From Pseudonocardia hydrocarbonoxydans (GTDB lineage: Bacteria; Actinomycetota; Actinomycetes; Mycobacteriales; Pseudonocardiaceae), in NCBI RefSeq assembly GCF_006539565.1, contig NZ_BJNG01000001.1, positions 124,001-188,000 of the forward strand: a stretch of 64,000 nt of DNA, read 5' to 3'. The notes under the pieces were generated by a model, which worked only from the letters and a program-made list of their open reading frames with translations, ran no database searches and was not told the DNA's origin. The position numbers and the translations under genes are program-made. Below, piece by piece: positions 49,563 to 61,672 of this stretch. Every line of letters begins with the position of its first letter. The first letter of the stretch is position 1.

Positions 49563-49579
49563 GGGTCCGTACGGCACCC
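49563..49579. promoter_or_regulatory. Inverted repeat around CCGTACGG upstream of the SnoaL-hydrolase gene
   Basis: GGGT-CCGTACGG-C-ACCC, with a perfect eight-base core (49567-49574), ends 38 bases before the hydrolase ATG. A candidate operator for the adjacent LAL regulator. Confidence 0.4.
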
Positions 49580-49617
49580 GGATCCGGGGCAGGGCCCGCG
49601 GCGCGACGGTGGTCGCC

Positions 49618-50934
49618 ATGACCACCACCCGTAGGACCACGTCCACGCACCGCCTCGTCACCGACCTGTTCCGCGCCATGGCCGACGGCACGGAGGCCGA
49701 CCTGGCCCGGCTCGTCCACCCGCGGGCCCACGACCGCGAGGCCGTCATCGGCCCGCCCGCCGCCCGCACGCCCGGGCCCGCCGGCTGGTGGGCCTCGACG
49801 GCGTGGCTGCGCGCCGGGTTCTCCGAGCTGTCCTGGGAGCTGCACGAGATCCTGGTCGACGACGACCTCGCCGCGGTGCACACCACCATGTCCGGCCGGC
49901 ACACCGGGGCCTACCACCGCTACGGCCCGGACGGCTCGGTCGTGGCCGTGCGCCCGCCGACCGGGCGCCCGTTCGCGGTGACCCAGACGCACTGGTTCCG
50001 CACGGCCGACGGCCTGCTCGTCGAGCACTGGGCCAACCGCGACGACCTGGGTCTGGCCGGCCGGCTCGGGTGGCTCGCCGCGCCGGGCGGGGGCGGCCCG
50101 GCCGCGGCCGCCCGCCGGATGGACGTCGGCGACGCCGAGCTGGAGTACTGGGAGCGCGGCGCCGACGCCCCCGGCCCGGCGGTGCTGCTCGCGCACGCCG
50201 GGATGTTCGGGGAGTGGTTCCGGCCGGTGTTCGACCAACCCGCCCTCGACGGGCTGCGGGTCGTCCGCGTCCACCGCGCGGGCTACGGCGGGAGCTCGCG
50301 ACCGGACCGGCCGTTGAGCCTGGCCGACCACGCCCGGCAGTGCTGCGCGCTGCTCCGCGGGCTCGGCGTCGACCGGGCGGTCTGGGTCGGCCACTCCTCC
50401 AGCGCGTGCATCGGGCTGCAGGCCGCGCTGGACGACCCCGACCTGATCGAGGGCCTGGTGCTGCTGGAGCCGGCGCCCCGGCCGGCCGGGCCCGCGGCGG
50501 AGGAGACGAACGCCCGGGTCGTCGGGCCGGTCATGGCGGCGCTGGCCGACGGGGACGTGGCCCGCGCCGCCGACCTGTTCCTGCGCGGGGTCGACGGCCT
50601 CGACTACCGCGCCCTGCTGCGGGCCCGGCTCGGCGAGGACGCCCCCGACCGGCTCGCCCGCGACGCCGCCTACTTCCTCACCGACGAGATCCGGGCCGCG
50701 GCCGTGGACTGGCGGTTCGACGCCGCTCTCGCCGCCCGCGTGCGGGCCCGGACGCTGCTGGTGTGCGGGGCCGAGAGCAGCCGGACGACCCCGATGTTCG
50801 CCGAGGCGGTCGCGCTGCTCGCGGAGTGGATGCCCGGCGCGCGGTCGGTCGAGCTGCCCGGCGTCGGGCACGGCATGCCGCTGCAGGACCCGGTGGCGGT
50901 GGCCCGGCTGGTGGCGGACTTCGTCCGGGCGTGA
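49618..50934 (+). CDS. SnoaL-like / alpha-beta hydrolase fusion protein
   Basis: 438 residues. Residues about 15-145 form a SnoaL/NTF2-like domain of the ester-cyclase kind ([62 protein letters not shown]). Residues about 170-438 are an alpha/beta hydrolase with oxyanion region [11 protein letters not shown], nucleophile Ser in [10 protein letters not shown] and catalytic His in GVGHGMPL. The substrate is unknown; a ring-opening or ester-cleaving detoxification enzyme is plausible. ATG 49618 was chosen because it begins a normal N-terminus, with GACGGT seven bases upstream. Confidence 0.85.
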   Translation: MTTTRRTTSTHRLVTDLFRAMADGTEADLARLVHPRAHDREAVIGPPAARTPGPAGWWASTAWLRAGFSELSWELHEILVDDDLAAVHTTMSGRHTGAYHRYGPDGSVVAVRPPTGRPFAVTQTHWFRTADGLLVEHWANRDDLGLAGRLGWLAAPGGGGPAAAARRMDVGDAELEYWERGADAPGPAVLLAHAGMFGEWFRPVFDQPALDGLRVVRVHRAGYGGSSRPDRPLSLADHARQCCALLRGLGVDRAVWVGHSSSACIGLQAALDDPDLIEGLVLLEPAPRPAGPAAEETNARVVGPVMAALADGDVARAADLFLRGVDGLDYRALLRARLGEDAPDRLARDAAYFLTDEIRAAAVDWRFDAALAARVRARTLLVCGAESSRTTPMFAEAVALLAEWMPGARSVELPGVGHGMPLQDPVAVARLVADFVRA

Positions 50935-50953
50935 GGGCCCGCGGCGGGGCCCG

Positions 50954-50959
50954 TACCCT
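50954..50959 (+). promoter_or_regulatory. Leaderless -10 element (TACCCT) of rpe
   Basis: TACCCT lies six bases before the rpe GTG, with no ribosome site between. Confidence 0.6.
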
Positions 50960-50965
50960 CGCGGC

Positions 50966-51655
50966 GTGCACCCGATGATCGCCCCGAGCATGCTGTCGGC
51001 CGACTTCGCCCACCTCGCCGACGAGGCCGCCGCCGTCGCCGGGGAGGCCGGGGCCGACTGGCTGCACATCGACGTCATGGACGCGCACTTCGTGCCCAAC
51101 CTCACACTGGGCCTGCCGGTCGTCGAGTCGCTGCTGCGGGCGACCGACATCCCGCTGGACTGCCACCTGATGATCGAGGACCCCGACCGCTGGGCGCCGG
51201 GCTACGCGGAGGCGGGCGCGCACAACGTCACCGTGCACGCCGAGGCCGCCGCCGACCCCGTCGCGCTGGCACGGAACCTGCGCGCGGCGGGGGCGCGGGC
51301 GGGCCTGTCGATCAAGCCCGACACCCCGCTCGAGCCGTGGGTCGAGGTGCTGCGCCACTACGACACGCTGCTGGTGATGAGCGTGGAGCCCGGTTTCGGC
51401 GGGCAGAGCTTCATGCCCCGGGTGCTCGACAAGGTGCGCACCGCGCGCCGCCTCGTCGACACCGGGCACCTGACGCTGCTGGTCGAGATCGACGGCGGCA
51501 TCAACGCCGACACCGTCGAGGCCGCCGCGGAGGCCGGGGTCGACTGCTTCGTGGCCGGGTCGGCCGTCTACGGGGCCGACGACCCCGCCCGCGCCGTGGC
51601 GGCCCTGCGCGACCGCGTGCGCACGGCCGCACCGCACCGGGCCTGGACCGCCTGA
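50966..51655 (+). CDS. rpe: Ribulose-phosphate 3-epimerase
   Basis: Interconverts ribulose 5-phosphate and xylulose 5-phosphate. A 229-residue TIM barrel with APSMLSADF, metal ligands in [12 protein letters not shown] and [19 protein letters not shown] and the phosphate-binding [11 protein letters not shown] start. Sits before ribE as in other actinobacteria, where it supplies the pentose phosphate that RibBA uses. Confidence 0.96.
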   Translation: MHPMIAPSMLSADFAHLADEAAAVAGEAGADWLHIDVMDAHFVPNLTLGLPVVESLLRATDIPLDCHLMIEDPDRWAPGYAEAGAHNVTVHAEAAADPVALARNLRAAGARAGLSIKPDTPLEPWVEVLRHYDTLLVMSVEPGFGGQSFMPRVLDKVRTARRLVDTGHLTLLVEIDGGINADTVEAAAEAGVDCFVAGSAVYGADDPARAVAALRDRVRTAAPHRAWTA

Positions 51656-51732
51656 CGGGCCCGGCGCGGCCCGGGGGATGATCCGGGTGCGCCCGCAGGT
51701 TGGTACGGGCAGGAGCGGAGAAGGGCGGCGGG

Positions 51733-52339
51733 ATGTTCACCGGCATCGTCGAGGAGATGGGCGAGGTCCTCGCCGTGCGCGAGAGCGCCGAGGTGGTGGA
51801 GTTCACCGTGCGCGGCCCCCTGGTCACCACCGACGCCGGGCACGGCGACTCGATCGCGGTCAACGGCGTCTGCCTCACCGTGATCGACCCCCACGGCAGC
51901 ACCGACGGCACGTTCCGCGTCGAGCTGGTGCCCGAGACGCTGAAGCGGTCGAGCCTGGGCGCCGTCGCGGCCGGCACGCCGGTGAACCTGGAGCGGGCCG
52001 TCCCGGTGTCGGGCCGCCTGGGCGGGCACATCGTGCAGGGCCACGTCGACGGCGTGGCGACGCTGATCTCGCGCACCCCCGCGGAGCGCAGCGACGAGCT
52101 GCGGTTCAGCCTCGCCCCCGACCTCGCGCGCTACGTGGTGGAGAAGGGGTCGATCACCGTCGACGGCGTGTCGCTGACGGTCGCCTCGGTGGGCCCGGAC
52201 TCGTTCACCGTCGCGCTGATCCCCACGACCCTGGCGCACACCACTCTGGGGATCCGGCGGGCGGGGGATACCGTCAACATCGAGGTGGACGTCCTCGCGA
52301 AGTACGTGGAACGGCTGGTCGGCGGGTACGGCGGCACGG

Positions 52340-52347
<8 letters not shown>
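51733..52347 (+). CDS. ribE: Riboflavin synthase alpha chain
   Basis: Dismutates two lumazines to riboflavin. 204 residues made of two lumazine-binding repeats, each starting [19 protein letters not shown] and containing the paired VNGVCLTV and VDGVSLTV motifs. The ATG at 51733 begins the invariant MFTGIVE. Only 77 bases separate it from rpe, so there is no FMN riboswitch. ribD, which lies between rpe and ribE in M. tuberculosis, is absent here. Confidence 0.95.
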
Positions 52348-54590
<2,243 letters not shown>

Positions 54591-54642
54591 GGTGCGGCGA
54601 CGGTCACGGGCCCGGCCGGTACGGGGCCGGGTGGGCCGCACG

Positions 54643-54648
54643 TAGCAT
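54643..54648 (+). promoter_or_regulatory. Leaderless -10 element (TAGCAT) of the dihydroorotate dehydrogenase-like gene
   Basis: TAGCAT lies six bases before the GTG start with no ribosome site. Confidence 0.55.
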
Positions 54649-54654
54649 CGTGGC

Positions 54655-55671
54655 GTGTTGCGAGCCAAGCAGGTCCCCGACCACGGCGAGGTGCGGCTGG
54701 GCGACATCGTGCTCCGCAACCGGCTGGTCACCTCCTCGAGCCTGCTGGGCTACGGGGTGGCGAACTCCCCGCTGCTGCCCTACGGCATGAGCCCGGTGTC
54801 GCTGTTCGTGCCGCTGGAGCGCTTCGGGGCCGTCACCACCCGCACGCTCACCGTGGAGCCGCGCGAGGGCCACTTCAGCACCCGCGACGACTACTCCCTC
54901 GGCGAGCTCCCCGGCCTGCTCCGCCGCTACGGCCGGGTGCTGCGCCGCACCGACGGCGGCTGGCTCAACGCGTTCGGCTGGTGCAACGTGGGCATCGAGG
55001 CCTACCTGCGCGACTACCACCCCCGCACCCGCGGTCAGCGCACGATCATCTCCCTCGGCGGCTTCTCCGGCGAGGAGCTCGTGACGCTGGTGGACCGCGT
55101 CAACGCCGCCGTGCCCGCCGGGGACATCGCCGCGGTCGAGCTCAACGTCAGCTGCCCCAACGTGAACGTCGACCTGTCCACGATCCTGGACGAGGTGCTC
55201 GCCGAGGCCGTGCCGCGCAGCAGCCACCCGGTGATCCTCAAGCTGTCCCCCGACCACGACTACGTGCGCAGCGCCCGCGCCGCCGCCGCGGCCGGGGTGT
55301 CGGCGCTGACCGCGATCAACACCGTGAAGGCGCTGCGCCTGGACCCCCGCACCGGCGAGCCGTTCCTGGCCAACCGCTACGGCGGCCTGTCCGGGCGGGC
55401 GATCAAGCCGATCGGGCTGCGCGTGGTGTCGGAGCTGCGCGAGGCCGGCGTGACGCTGCCGATCATCGCCACCGGCGGCGTCCGCACCGTCGACGACTGC
55501 CGCGAGTACTTCTGGGCGGGCGCCGACGCGGTGAGCCTCGGTAGCGCGGTGTGGCTGGCCAGCTACCCGGGGTACGCGCTCGCGCCCCTGCGCGCGCTGC
55601 ACGTTCGGCGCGTCCTCGACGCCGTTCGGCGCTGGGACACCCCGCCCGGACGGCCCGTCGCCGCGGCCTGA
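54655..55671 (+). CDS. Class-1-like dihydroorotate dehydrogenase family flavoprotein
   Basis: A 338-residue FMN TIM barrel. LVTSSSLLGYG, AVTTRTLTVEPREG and WLNAFGWCNVGIEAYL follow the class 1 pattern, as do ELNVSCPNVN, LKLSPDHDYVRSA, GGLSGRAIKPIGLRVV and IATGGVRTVDDC. It lacks the hydrophobic N-terminal membrane extension of quinone-linked class 2 enzymes. No electron-transfer pyrK gene is adjacent. It may be a genuine pyrD of class 1 type or a related dihydropyrimidine-like dehydrogenase, so no symbol is given. Confidence 0.75.
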   Translation: MLRAKQVPDHGEVRLGDIVLRNRLVTSSSLLGYGVANSPLLPYGMSPVSLFVPLERFGAVTTRTLTVEPREGHFSTRDDYSLGELPGLLRRYGRVLRRTDGGWLNAFGWCNVGIEAYLRDYHPRTRGQRTIISLGGFSGEELVTLVDRVNAAVPAGDIAAVELNVSCPNVNVDLSTILDEVLAEAVPRSSHPVILKLSPDHDYVRSARAAAAAGVSALTAINTVKALRLDPRTGEPFLANRYGGLSGRAIKPIGLRVVSELREAGVTLPIIATGGVRTVDDCREYFWAGADAVSLGSAVWLASYPGYALAPLRALHVRRVLDAVRRWDTPPGRPVAAA

Positions 55672-55719
55672 GCCACGATCCGCCGGGGCGGCTCCGCTGC
55701 TCCGGAAGGAGTAACGGCG

Positions 55720-56436
55720 ATGACCGTGTCCCCCCGGCCGGGCACCCCGGACCGCCCCCGCGCCGACGACCGCCGCCCGCGGGTCGTGCTGTTCGACGTG
55801 TTCGAGACCATGTTGCAGGTCGATGCCCTCGGCGCCCGGTTCGTCGACGTCGGGCGCCCCGCCCACGAGTGGGAGCTGTTCTTCACCCGCACCCTGCGCG
55901 ACGGGATGGCCCTGACGCTCGCCGGGTCGACCCCGCCGTTCGGCGACGTGGCCCGCGCCGCGCTGCGCACCACCACCGGCCACACGCTCTCCGACGAGGC
56001 GCTCGACCACGTGCTCGCCGGCTTCGCCCACCTGCCCCCGCACCCCGACGTGGAGCCCGCGCTGCAGGCGCTCGCCCTGGCCCGGGTGCCCACCTACGCG
56101 TTCACCCACGGAAGCCCCGGCACTGCCTGCGACGCGCTGGACCGGGCCGGTCTGCGCACCTACCTGCGCGGCGTGCACTCGGCCGAGGCGATCGGCGCGT
56201 TCAAGCCCCCGCCGCGGGTCTACGACTGGGTGTGCGAGCAGGTCGACTCGGCTCCCGAGCGCACCGCGCTGGTGGCCGTGCACTCCTGGGACGTGCACGG
56301 GGCGGTGCGCGCCGGGCTGGTCGGGGCGCTGGCGACCCGGCTGGAGGGCCGGGTGTCGGCCGTCGTGGACCCCCCGCACGTGAGCGCCCCCCGCGTGGAC
56401 CTCGTGGTCGACCGCCTGCTCGCCCTCCCCGCCTGA
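55720..56436 (+). CDS. HAD-superfamily hydrolase, type II haloacid dehalogenase-like
   Basis: 238 residues. Motif I VVLFDVFETML (nucleophile Asp about residue 26; the second Asp is replaced, as in dehalogenases rather than phosphatases), a helical cap (about 45-110), motif II TYAFTHGSPG, motif III Lys in IGAFKPPPRVYDW and VAVHSWDVHGAVRAGLVGA at the end. This pattern fits L-2-haloacid dehalogenase-like proteins; true activity is unproven. GGAAGGAG precedes the ATG by eight bases. The N-terminal 20 residues are Pro/Arg-rich. Confidence 0.85.
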   Translation: MTVSPRPGTPDRPRADDRRPRVVLFDVFETMLQVDALGARFVDVGRPAHEWELFFTRTLRDGMALTLAGSTPPFGDVARAALRTTTGHTLSDEALDHVLAGFAHLPPHPDVEPALQALALARVPTYAFTHGSPGTACDALDRAGLRTYLRGVHSAEAIGAFKPPPRVYDWVCEQVDSAPERTALVAVHSWDVHGAVRAGLVGALATRLEGRVSAVVDPPHVSAPRVDLVVDRLLALPA

Positions 56437-56470
56437 CCGCACCCCCCGGGCGGAGGTGCGGTTCGGACAC

Positions 56471-56563
56471 AGGGTCCGGGCTCGCGCAGAGGGTCCGGGC
56501 CCGCGCACGGGGTGCAGCCTGTGCGACGGGCCGCGGGGTGTGCGACGGGCCGCGGGGTGTGCG
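56471..56563. repeat. Two adjacent pairs of 19-base tandem repeats
   Basis: Units at 56471-56489 and 56490-56508 differ at two positions; units at 56521-56539 and 56540-56558 are identical and followed by a five-base partial third. All are GC-rich. They fill the gap between two convergent genes. Confidence 0.8.
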
Positions 56564-56564
56564 C

Positions 56565-57293
56565 TCACCGGCCCAGGGCCGGGGAGCGGGCGGGGGTGAC
56601 CCGGGGGTGGCCCAGATCGGCACGGGCGCCGGCCCGGGTGCCCGCCCGGACGCCGGACCCGGTGAGCATCGAGCGGCGGGCGCGCCCGAGCTCGGGGAAC
56701 GCCTCCGCCCACGCCCGCTCCACCCGCTCGCGCCGGTCGGCCAGCACCAGCGCCACGGACGGGCCGTGGGCGCCGGGGGTGGTGCCCGCGGCCTCGCGCT
56801 CGGCGTCCTCGTGCGCGGCGGCGAGCCTGCGGTGGACCTCCACGGCGAACCCGTGCAGCCAGGACCGCCGGTAGGCCGCGACCGACTCGCGGGGATCGGG
56901 CGGGCGCAACCGCACCAGCTGCGAGGTCGCCTGCAGCAGCAGCGAGGTGTGCAGCAGCTCCACCCGCGCCCGGTCCGACGCGTGCCCGAACACCGTGACG
57001 GCCGTGACCCGCCCGCCGCGGACGCCGTGCAGCACGCAGCGGCAGCCGAACGCGCTGCCGACCCAGCCCAGGAGCCGCGCCTTGCCCGCGCTGTACGGGT
57101 CGTCGACGGCGATGCGGGTGGCCCCGATCTCGTCGTCACCGGGACGGGCGGCACCCAGCAGCGCCTCGTCGATGCCGTGGCGGGCCATCAGCTGCACGGC
57201 CTTGGCGGTGTAGGCCTGCGCCTCCTGCGCGGTGGCGGCCCCCTCGGCCTTGGCGAGCAGCTTGCGGACCGTGTCGAGCTTGTCGGCACCCAT
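56565..57293 (-). CDS. DUF2786 domain protein
   Basis: 242 residues. The N-terminal 45 residues (DKLDTVRKLLAKAEGAATAQ through LMARHGIDEALL) are a DUF2786 helical domain. The middle contains ARLLGWVGSAFGCRCVLHG and many Arg residues; the end is Arg/Ala-rich. Function is unknown. ATG 57293 gives the family-like MGADKLDT and has GAAGGGGG upstream. A LexA-like box sits 13-28 bases upstream of the start, suggesting DNA-damage control. Downstream of the P-domain gene on the same strand. Confidence 0.85.
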   Translation of the reverse strand: MGADKLDTVRKLLAKAEGAATAQEAQAYTAKAVQLMARHGIDEALLGAARPGDDEIGATRIAVDDPYSAGKARLLGWVGSAFGCRCVLHGVRGGRVTAVTVFGHASDRARVELLHTSLLLQATSQLVRLRPPDPRESVAAYRRSWLHGFAVEVHRRLAAAHEDAEREAAGTTPGAHGPSVALVLADRRERVERAWAEAFPELGRARRSMLTGSGVRAGTRAGARADLGHPRVTPARSPALGR

Positions 57294-57305
57294 CCCGCAC
57301 CCCCT

Positions 57306-57321
57306 TCGAACGCGTGTTCGT
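57306..57321 (-). promoter_or_regulatory. LexA/SOS-like box before the DUF2786 gene
   Basis: TCGAAC-GCGT-GTTCGT matches 11 of 12 fixed positions of the mycobacterial SOS box TCGAAC-N4-GTTCGA. It is in the 66-base gap between the P-domain gene and DUF2786, close to the DUF2786 start. Confidence 0.6.
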
Positions 57322-57359
57322 GACGGGGACAGGGATAGCACGCGGGACCGACAGCCGGC

Positions 57360-58655
57360 TCAGCCGTTGACGGTGACCGACCAGTCCTGGAGCGTGCCGG
57401 TGTCGACGATGACGGCGTCGAGCACCCGCAGCCGCCACGGCCCGGCCAGCGGTTCCCCGACGAGCGGGGCGAGCGGCGACCCGGGCGCGGAGGAGTCGAG
57501 GCTCAGCGTGATCGTCCCCCCGCTGGACAGCCCCGCCTCGCGTTCGGTGAGCACCACGGTGCGCCCCAGCGGCGAGCGCAGCTCCACCCGCAGGTCGCTG
57601 CTGATGCCGTGGGCGATCGTGACGTCGACGGCGACCCGGTCGACGGTGCCGTAGCCGCCCAGGTCGACGACGTCGGTGACGCCGAGGAGATCGTCGTCGT
57701 CCGGGATCGCCAGGCCGGGGGCCGACGATCCCGTCGCCGGGGCGGCGGAGGGGACGGGCGCGTCCGCGGCGGCCGGGTACACGACGATCTCCCAGCTGTT
57801 CAGCGTGCCCGGGTCCGCGCTGACCTCGTCGGACAGCGTCAGCGCCCAGTCCCCGGCGACCGGGCCGCCCTGCAGGTTCAGCAGCGGCGACGACGGCTGG
57901 GTGGTCGAGAGGGTGACCCGGCCCGCGGTGTCGGAGCGCGGGAAGACCACGGCCTGGCGCCCCGCGGGGGAGGTGAGCACCCCGGTGATCTCCCGCGGGA
58001 ACCGGTGCTGCAGGTCCAGCACCACGTCGATCCGGCCGACCGTGGCGTCGCCGGTCAGGGTGATCGTGCTGGTCGCGCCACCGGGGGTGTTGTCGGGGAT
58101 CGCCAGTGCGGCGGTCGAGGCACCCCGGGCGACGGGGGTGTCGGGGTCGGGCGCGCGGTTGAGCAGCACCACCACGACGACGGCCGCCACGATCGCGACG
58201 GACGCCACCACCGCGGCGACGATGATCCCGGTGCGCCGCCCGCGTCCGGGCGCCGGCGCCGGCGCCCCGCCGTACGCCGGGTTCCAGCCGGCCTGGCCCG
58301 GCCCGTACGCGCCGGGGTCGCGGCCGTACTGCTCGCCCCCGTACGGGGAACCGGGGTAGGGACCCGCGGCCTGCGGACCGGCCGGGTACTGGCCCGGCCC
58401 GGGGTACTGGCCGGCCCCCGGGTACTGGCCCGCCCCGGGGTACTGGCCCGCGCCCGGGTACAGGGCGGTCTCCGGGTACTGGCCCGCCCCGGGGAGCTGG
58501 CCGGCACCGGGGTGGTGCCCGGCCCCCGGGTACTGGGCGGTCTCCGGGTGCTCGGCGTCCCCGACCGGGGCCTTCCCGCCGTCCGGCGACGCGCCGGTGG
58601 TGGACCAGCCGCCCTGGTTCCACCCGGCGGGGGGAGGTCCGGTCGGGTCGGTCAT
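57360..58655 (-). CDS. Membrane-anchored protein with two proprotein-convertase P-domains
   Basis: 431 residues. Residues 1-140 are a cytoplasmic Pro/Gly/Tyr-rich region with repeated QYPGAG units; 143-166 is a single membrane helix ([20 protein letters not shown]); outside are two P/Homo-B domains (about 185-300 and 325-431), each beginning ALAIPDN/GLAIPDD and ending in LNSWEIVVY or [11 protein letters not shown]-domains normally follow a subtilisin-like protease, but no catalytic domain is present. Possibly an adaptor or inhibitor for a secreted protease. GGAGG lies five bases before the ATG. Confidence 0.88.
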   Translation of the reverse strand: MTDPTGPPPAGWNQGGWSTTGASPDGGKAPVGDAEHPETAQYPGAGHHPGAGQLPGAGQYPETALYPGAGQYPGAGQYPGAGQYPGPGQYPAGPQAAGPYPGSPYGGEQYGRDPGAYGPGQAGWNPAYGGAPAPAPGRGRRTGIIVAAVVASVAIVAAVVVVVLLNRAPDPDTPVARGASTAALAIPDNTPGGATSTITLTGDATVGRIDVVLDLQHRFPREITGVLTSPAGRQAVVFPRSDTAGRVTLSTTQPSSPLLNLQGGPVAGDWALTLSDEVSADPGTLNSWEIVVYPAAADAPVPSAAPATGSSAPGLAIPDDDDLLGVTDVVDLGGYGTVDRVAVDVTIAHGISSDLRVELRSPLGRTVVLTEREAGLSSGGTITLSLDSSAPGSPLAPLVGEPLAGPWRLRVLDAVIVDTGTLQDWSVTVNG

Positions 58656-58796
58656 GGTCGCCTCCGGGTCGGTCGTCTCCGTGTCGGATCGTCGTCGGGG
58701 CACGCGTCGTTAGCAATACACCCGGTCGGACGCAGCATGGCCCTCCCGGGCCGGGACCGGTCCCGGCCCGAGCCGCGGCCCGTCGGGGTGCCGTCC

Positions 58797-58802
58797 TACC
58801 CT
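58797..58802 (+). promoter_or_regulatory. Probable -10 element (TACCCT) of uvrC
   Basis: TACCCT ends nine bases before the uvrC ATG. A GGGGAGG stretch lies between, so the message is leaderless or nearly so. Confidence 0.45.
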
Positions 58803-58811
58803 GGGGAGGCC

Positions 58812-60782
58812 ATGCCTGATCCCGCGAGCTACCGCCCGGCCACCGGTTCGATCCCCGAGGCCCCCGGGGTCTACCGGTTCTCCGACGTGCACGGGCGCGT
58901 GATCTACGTCGGCAAGGCGAAGAACCTGCGCCAGCGGCTCAACTCCTACTTCGCCGACCTGTCCGGGCTGCACCCGCGCACCCGCCAGATGGTCACCACC
59001 GCCGCGCACGTCGAGTGGACGGTGGTCGGCACCGAGGTCGAGGCGCTGCAGCTCGAGTACAACTGGATCAAGGAGTTCGACCCGCGGTTCAACGTCCGCT
59101 ACCGCGACGACAAGACCTACCCGGTCCTGGCGGTCACCGTGGGCGAGGAGTACCCGCGGCTGCACGTCTACCGCGGCCCGCGCCGCAAGGGCGTCCGCTA
59201 CTTCGGGCCCTACGCCCACGCCTGGGCCATCCGGGAGACCCTGGACCTGCTGCTGCGCGTGTTCCCGGCCCGCACCTGCTCGGCCGGGGTGTTCCGCCGC
59301 CACGGCCAGATCGGGCGGCCCTGCCTGCTCGGCTACATCGACAAGTGCTCCGCCCCCTGCATCGGCAGGGTCGACGCGCAGACGCACCGCGAGATCGTCG
59401 AGGACTTCTGCGACTTCCTCGCCGGCCGCACCGACCACCTCGTCCGCCAGCTGGAGCGCCGGATGGCGCAGGCGTCGGAGAACCTGGACTTCGAACGGGC
59501 CGCCCGGCTGCGCGACGACATCGGCGCGCTGAAGCGGGCGATGGAGAAGCAGGCCGTCGTGCTCGGCGACGGCACCGACGCCGACGTCGTCGCGTTCGCC
59601 GACGACGAGCTGGAGGCCGCCGTCCAGGTCTTCCACGTGCGCGGCGGGCGCGTGCGCGGCCAGCGCGGCTGGGTGATCGACAAGGTCGAGCCCGCCGACA
59701 CCGCCCAGCTCGTCGAGCGTTTCCTCGTGCAGTTCTACGGCGAGCAGGCCGCGCTCGCGGAGTCCAGCGACGACGCCGCCCAGCCGGTGCCCCGCGAGAT
59801 CCTCGTGCCCGAGCTGCCGGCCGAGGTCGACGCGCTGGCCGAGTGGCTGTCCGAGCTGCGCGGTTCGCGGGTCGTCATCCGGGTGCCCCAGCGCGGCGAC
59901 AAGCGGGCACTCGCCGAGACCGTCGCCCGCAACGCCGCCGAGGCGTTCACCCAGCACAAGCTGCGCCGGGCGGGCGACCTCACGGCGCGCTCGGCGGCGC
60001 TGCAGGAGATCCAGGACGGACTCGGCCTCGACACCGCCCCGCTGCGCATCGAGTGCATCGACGTCTCGCACGTGCAGGGCACCGACGTCGTGGCGTCGCT
60101 GGTGGTGTTCGAGGACGGCCTCGCGAAGAAGTCGGACTACCGCCGGTTCGAGATCAAGGACGCGGCGCAGCTGGGCGACGTCGCGGCGATCGCCGAGGTC
60201 GTGCGCCGCCGCTTCCGCCGCTATCTGGCCGAGACCGGTAACGGCGCGGCGGATGCGGCCGAAAAGCCCGACGTCGGCTCCCGTCCGGGCATCGACCCGG
60301 ATACCGGACGGCCCCGCCGGTTCGCCTACCCGCCCCAGCTGCTCGTCGTCGACGGGGCGGCCCCGCAGGCGCAGGCGGCGGCCGACGTGCTCGCCGAGCT
60401 CGGCGTCACCGACGTCGCGGTGTGCGGACTGGCCAAGCGGCTGGAGGAGGTGTGGATGCCCGGCGAACCCGACCCGGTGATCCTCTCCCGCACCTCGGAG
60501 GGGCTCTACCTGCTGCAGCGGCTGCGCGACGAGGCCCACCGCTTCGCCATCACCTACCACCGCCAGCGGCGCTCCAAGGGGATGACCAGCTCCGAGCTCG
60601 ACGGGGTGCCCGGCCTGGGCCCGGCCCGGCGCGGCGCGCTGCTGCGGCACTTCGGGTCGGTCCGCAAGCTCAAGGCGGCCGGCGTCGACGAGATCGCCGC
60701 GCTGCCCGGGTTCGGGCCGCGCACCGCCGCGGCCGTGCTGGCCGCGCTCACGGGGGACGTCCCCGCGAAGGAGCCGACGTGA
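58812..60782 (+). CDS. uvrC: Excinuclease ABC subunit C
   Basis: Makes both incisions in nucleotide excision repair. 656 residues: GIY-YIG nuclease (about 14-95: [20 protein letters not shown]), a Cys-rich stretch ([15 protein letters not shown]), UvrB-binding UVR motif (about 210-245), RNase H-like C-nuclease with [16 protein letters not shown] and [11 protein letters not shown], and tandem helix-hairpin-helix motifs near the end ([16 protein letters not shown]). First gene of uvrC-rapZ-yvcK-whiA. I see no LexA box before it. Confidence 0.97.
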   Translation: MPDPASYRPATGSIPEAPGVYRFSDVHGRVIYVGKAKNLRQRLNSYFADLSGLHPRTRQMVTTAAHVEWTVVGTEVEALQLEYNWIKEFDPRFNVRYRDDKTYPVLAVTVGEEYPRLHVYRGPRRKGVRYFGPYAHAWAIRETLDLLLRVFPARTCSAGVFRRHGQIGRPCLLGYIDKCSAPCIGRVDAQTHREIVEDFCDFLAGRTDHLVRQLERRMAQASENLDFERAARLRDDIGALKRAMEKQAVVLGDGTDADVVAFADDELEAAVQVFHVRGGRVRGQRGWVIDKVEPADTAQLVERFLVQFYGEQAALAESSDDAAQPVPREILVPELPAEVDALAEWLSELRGSRVVIRVPQRGDKRALAETVARNAAEAFTQHKLRRAGDLTARSAALQEIQDGLGLDTAPLRIECIDVSHVQGTDVVASLVVFEDGLAKKSDYRRFEIKDAAQLGDVAAIAEVVRRRFRRYLAETGNGAADAAEKPDVGSRPGIDPDTGRPRRFAYPPQLLVVDGAAPQAQAAADVLAELGVTDVAVCGLAKRLEEVWMPGEPDPVILSRTSEGLYLLQRLRDEAHRFAITYHRQRRSKGMTSSELDGVPGLGPARRGALLRHFGSVRKLKAAGVDEIAALPGFGPRTAAAVLAALTGDVPAKEPT

Positions 60783-61672
60783 CCGCCGACGTGCCGGCCG
60801 CACCGCTGCCCGGGATCGAGGTCGCGCTGGTCAGCGGCCTGTCCGGGGCCGGACGCAGCACCGCGGCCAAGGTCCTGGAGGACCTGGGCTGGTTCGTGGT
60901 CGACAACCTGCCCCCCGAGCTGATCGCCACCATGGTCGACCTCGGGGCCAGGGCCCGGGGGGAGGTCGCCCGCATCGCCGTCGTCATGGACGTCCGCAGC
61001 CGGGCGTTCACCGCCGACCTGCACGCCGTCATCAAGGATCTCGACGCCCGCGGCTACCGGCCCCGGCTGCTGTTCCTGGAGGCCTCCGACGCGGTGCTGG
61101 TCCGCCGCTTCGAGCAGGTCCGGCGCAGCCACCCGCTGCAGGGCGACGGCCGACTCGTCGACGGGATCGCGGCCGAGCGCGAGCTGCTGCGCCCGCTGCG
61201 GGAGAGCGCCGACCTGGTCGTCGACACCTCCACGGTGTCGGTGCCGGCACTGCGGGCCACGCTGGAGCGCACGTTCGGCGCCGAGTTCGCCCAGCACACG
61301 CGCGTCACGGTGGTGTCGTTCGGCTACAAGTACGGGCTGCCCATGGACTCCGACCTCGTCGTCGACGTCCGGTTCCTGCCCAACCCGTTCTGGATCCCGG
61401 AGCTGCGCGAGTTCACCGGCCGCGACGGCACGGTCCGCGACTACGTGCTGAGCCAGGAGGGCGCGGCGGAGTTCATCGAGCGCTACCTGGAGCTGCTGCG
61501 CCTGGTCGGGGCCGGCTACCGGCGCGAGGGCAAGAGCTACCTCACCGTCTCCGTCGGCTGCACCGGCGGCAAGCACCGCAGCGTGGCGATCAGCGAGGAG
61601 ATCGCGCGGCGGCTGGCGGGGGAGCAGGGCGTGTCGGTCAACGTCGCGCACCGCGACCTGGGGCGCGAGTGA
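60779..61672 (+). CDS. rapZ: RNase adapter RapZ-like nucleotide-binding protein
   Basis: 297 residues. The P-loop is [10 protein letters not shown], with Arg in place of the usual invariant Lys, as is common in actinobacteria, followed by [11 protein letters not shown]. The C-terminal domain has [26 protein letters not shown] and [11 protein letters not shown]. In enterobacteria RapZ senses glucosamine-6-phosphate and guides RNase E; the actinobacterial role is not settled. GTG start overlaps the uvrC stop. Confidence 0.93.
   Translation: MTADVPAAPLPGIEVALVSGLSGAGRSTAAKVLEDLGWFVVDNLPPELIATMVDLGARARGEVARIAVVMDVRSRAFTADLHAVIKDLDARGYRPRLLFLEASDAVLVRRFEQVRRSHPLQGDGRLVDGIAAERELLRPLRESADLVVDTSTVSVPALRATLERTFGAEFAQHTRVTVVSFGYKYGLPMDSDLVVDVRFLPNPFWIPELREFTGRDGTVRDYVLSQEGAAEFIERYLELLRLVGAGYRREGKSYLTVSVGCTGGKHRSVAISEEIARRLAGEQGVSVNVAHRDLGRE

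Noticed and set aside
51656..51732. An FMN riboswitch before ribE
   Set aside because: Only 77 bases separate rpe from ribE, and none of the conserved FMN-element words are present.
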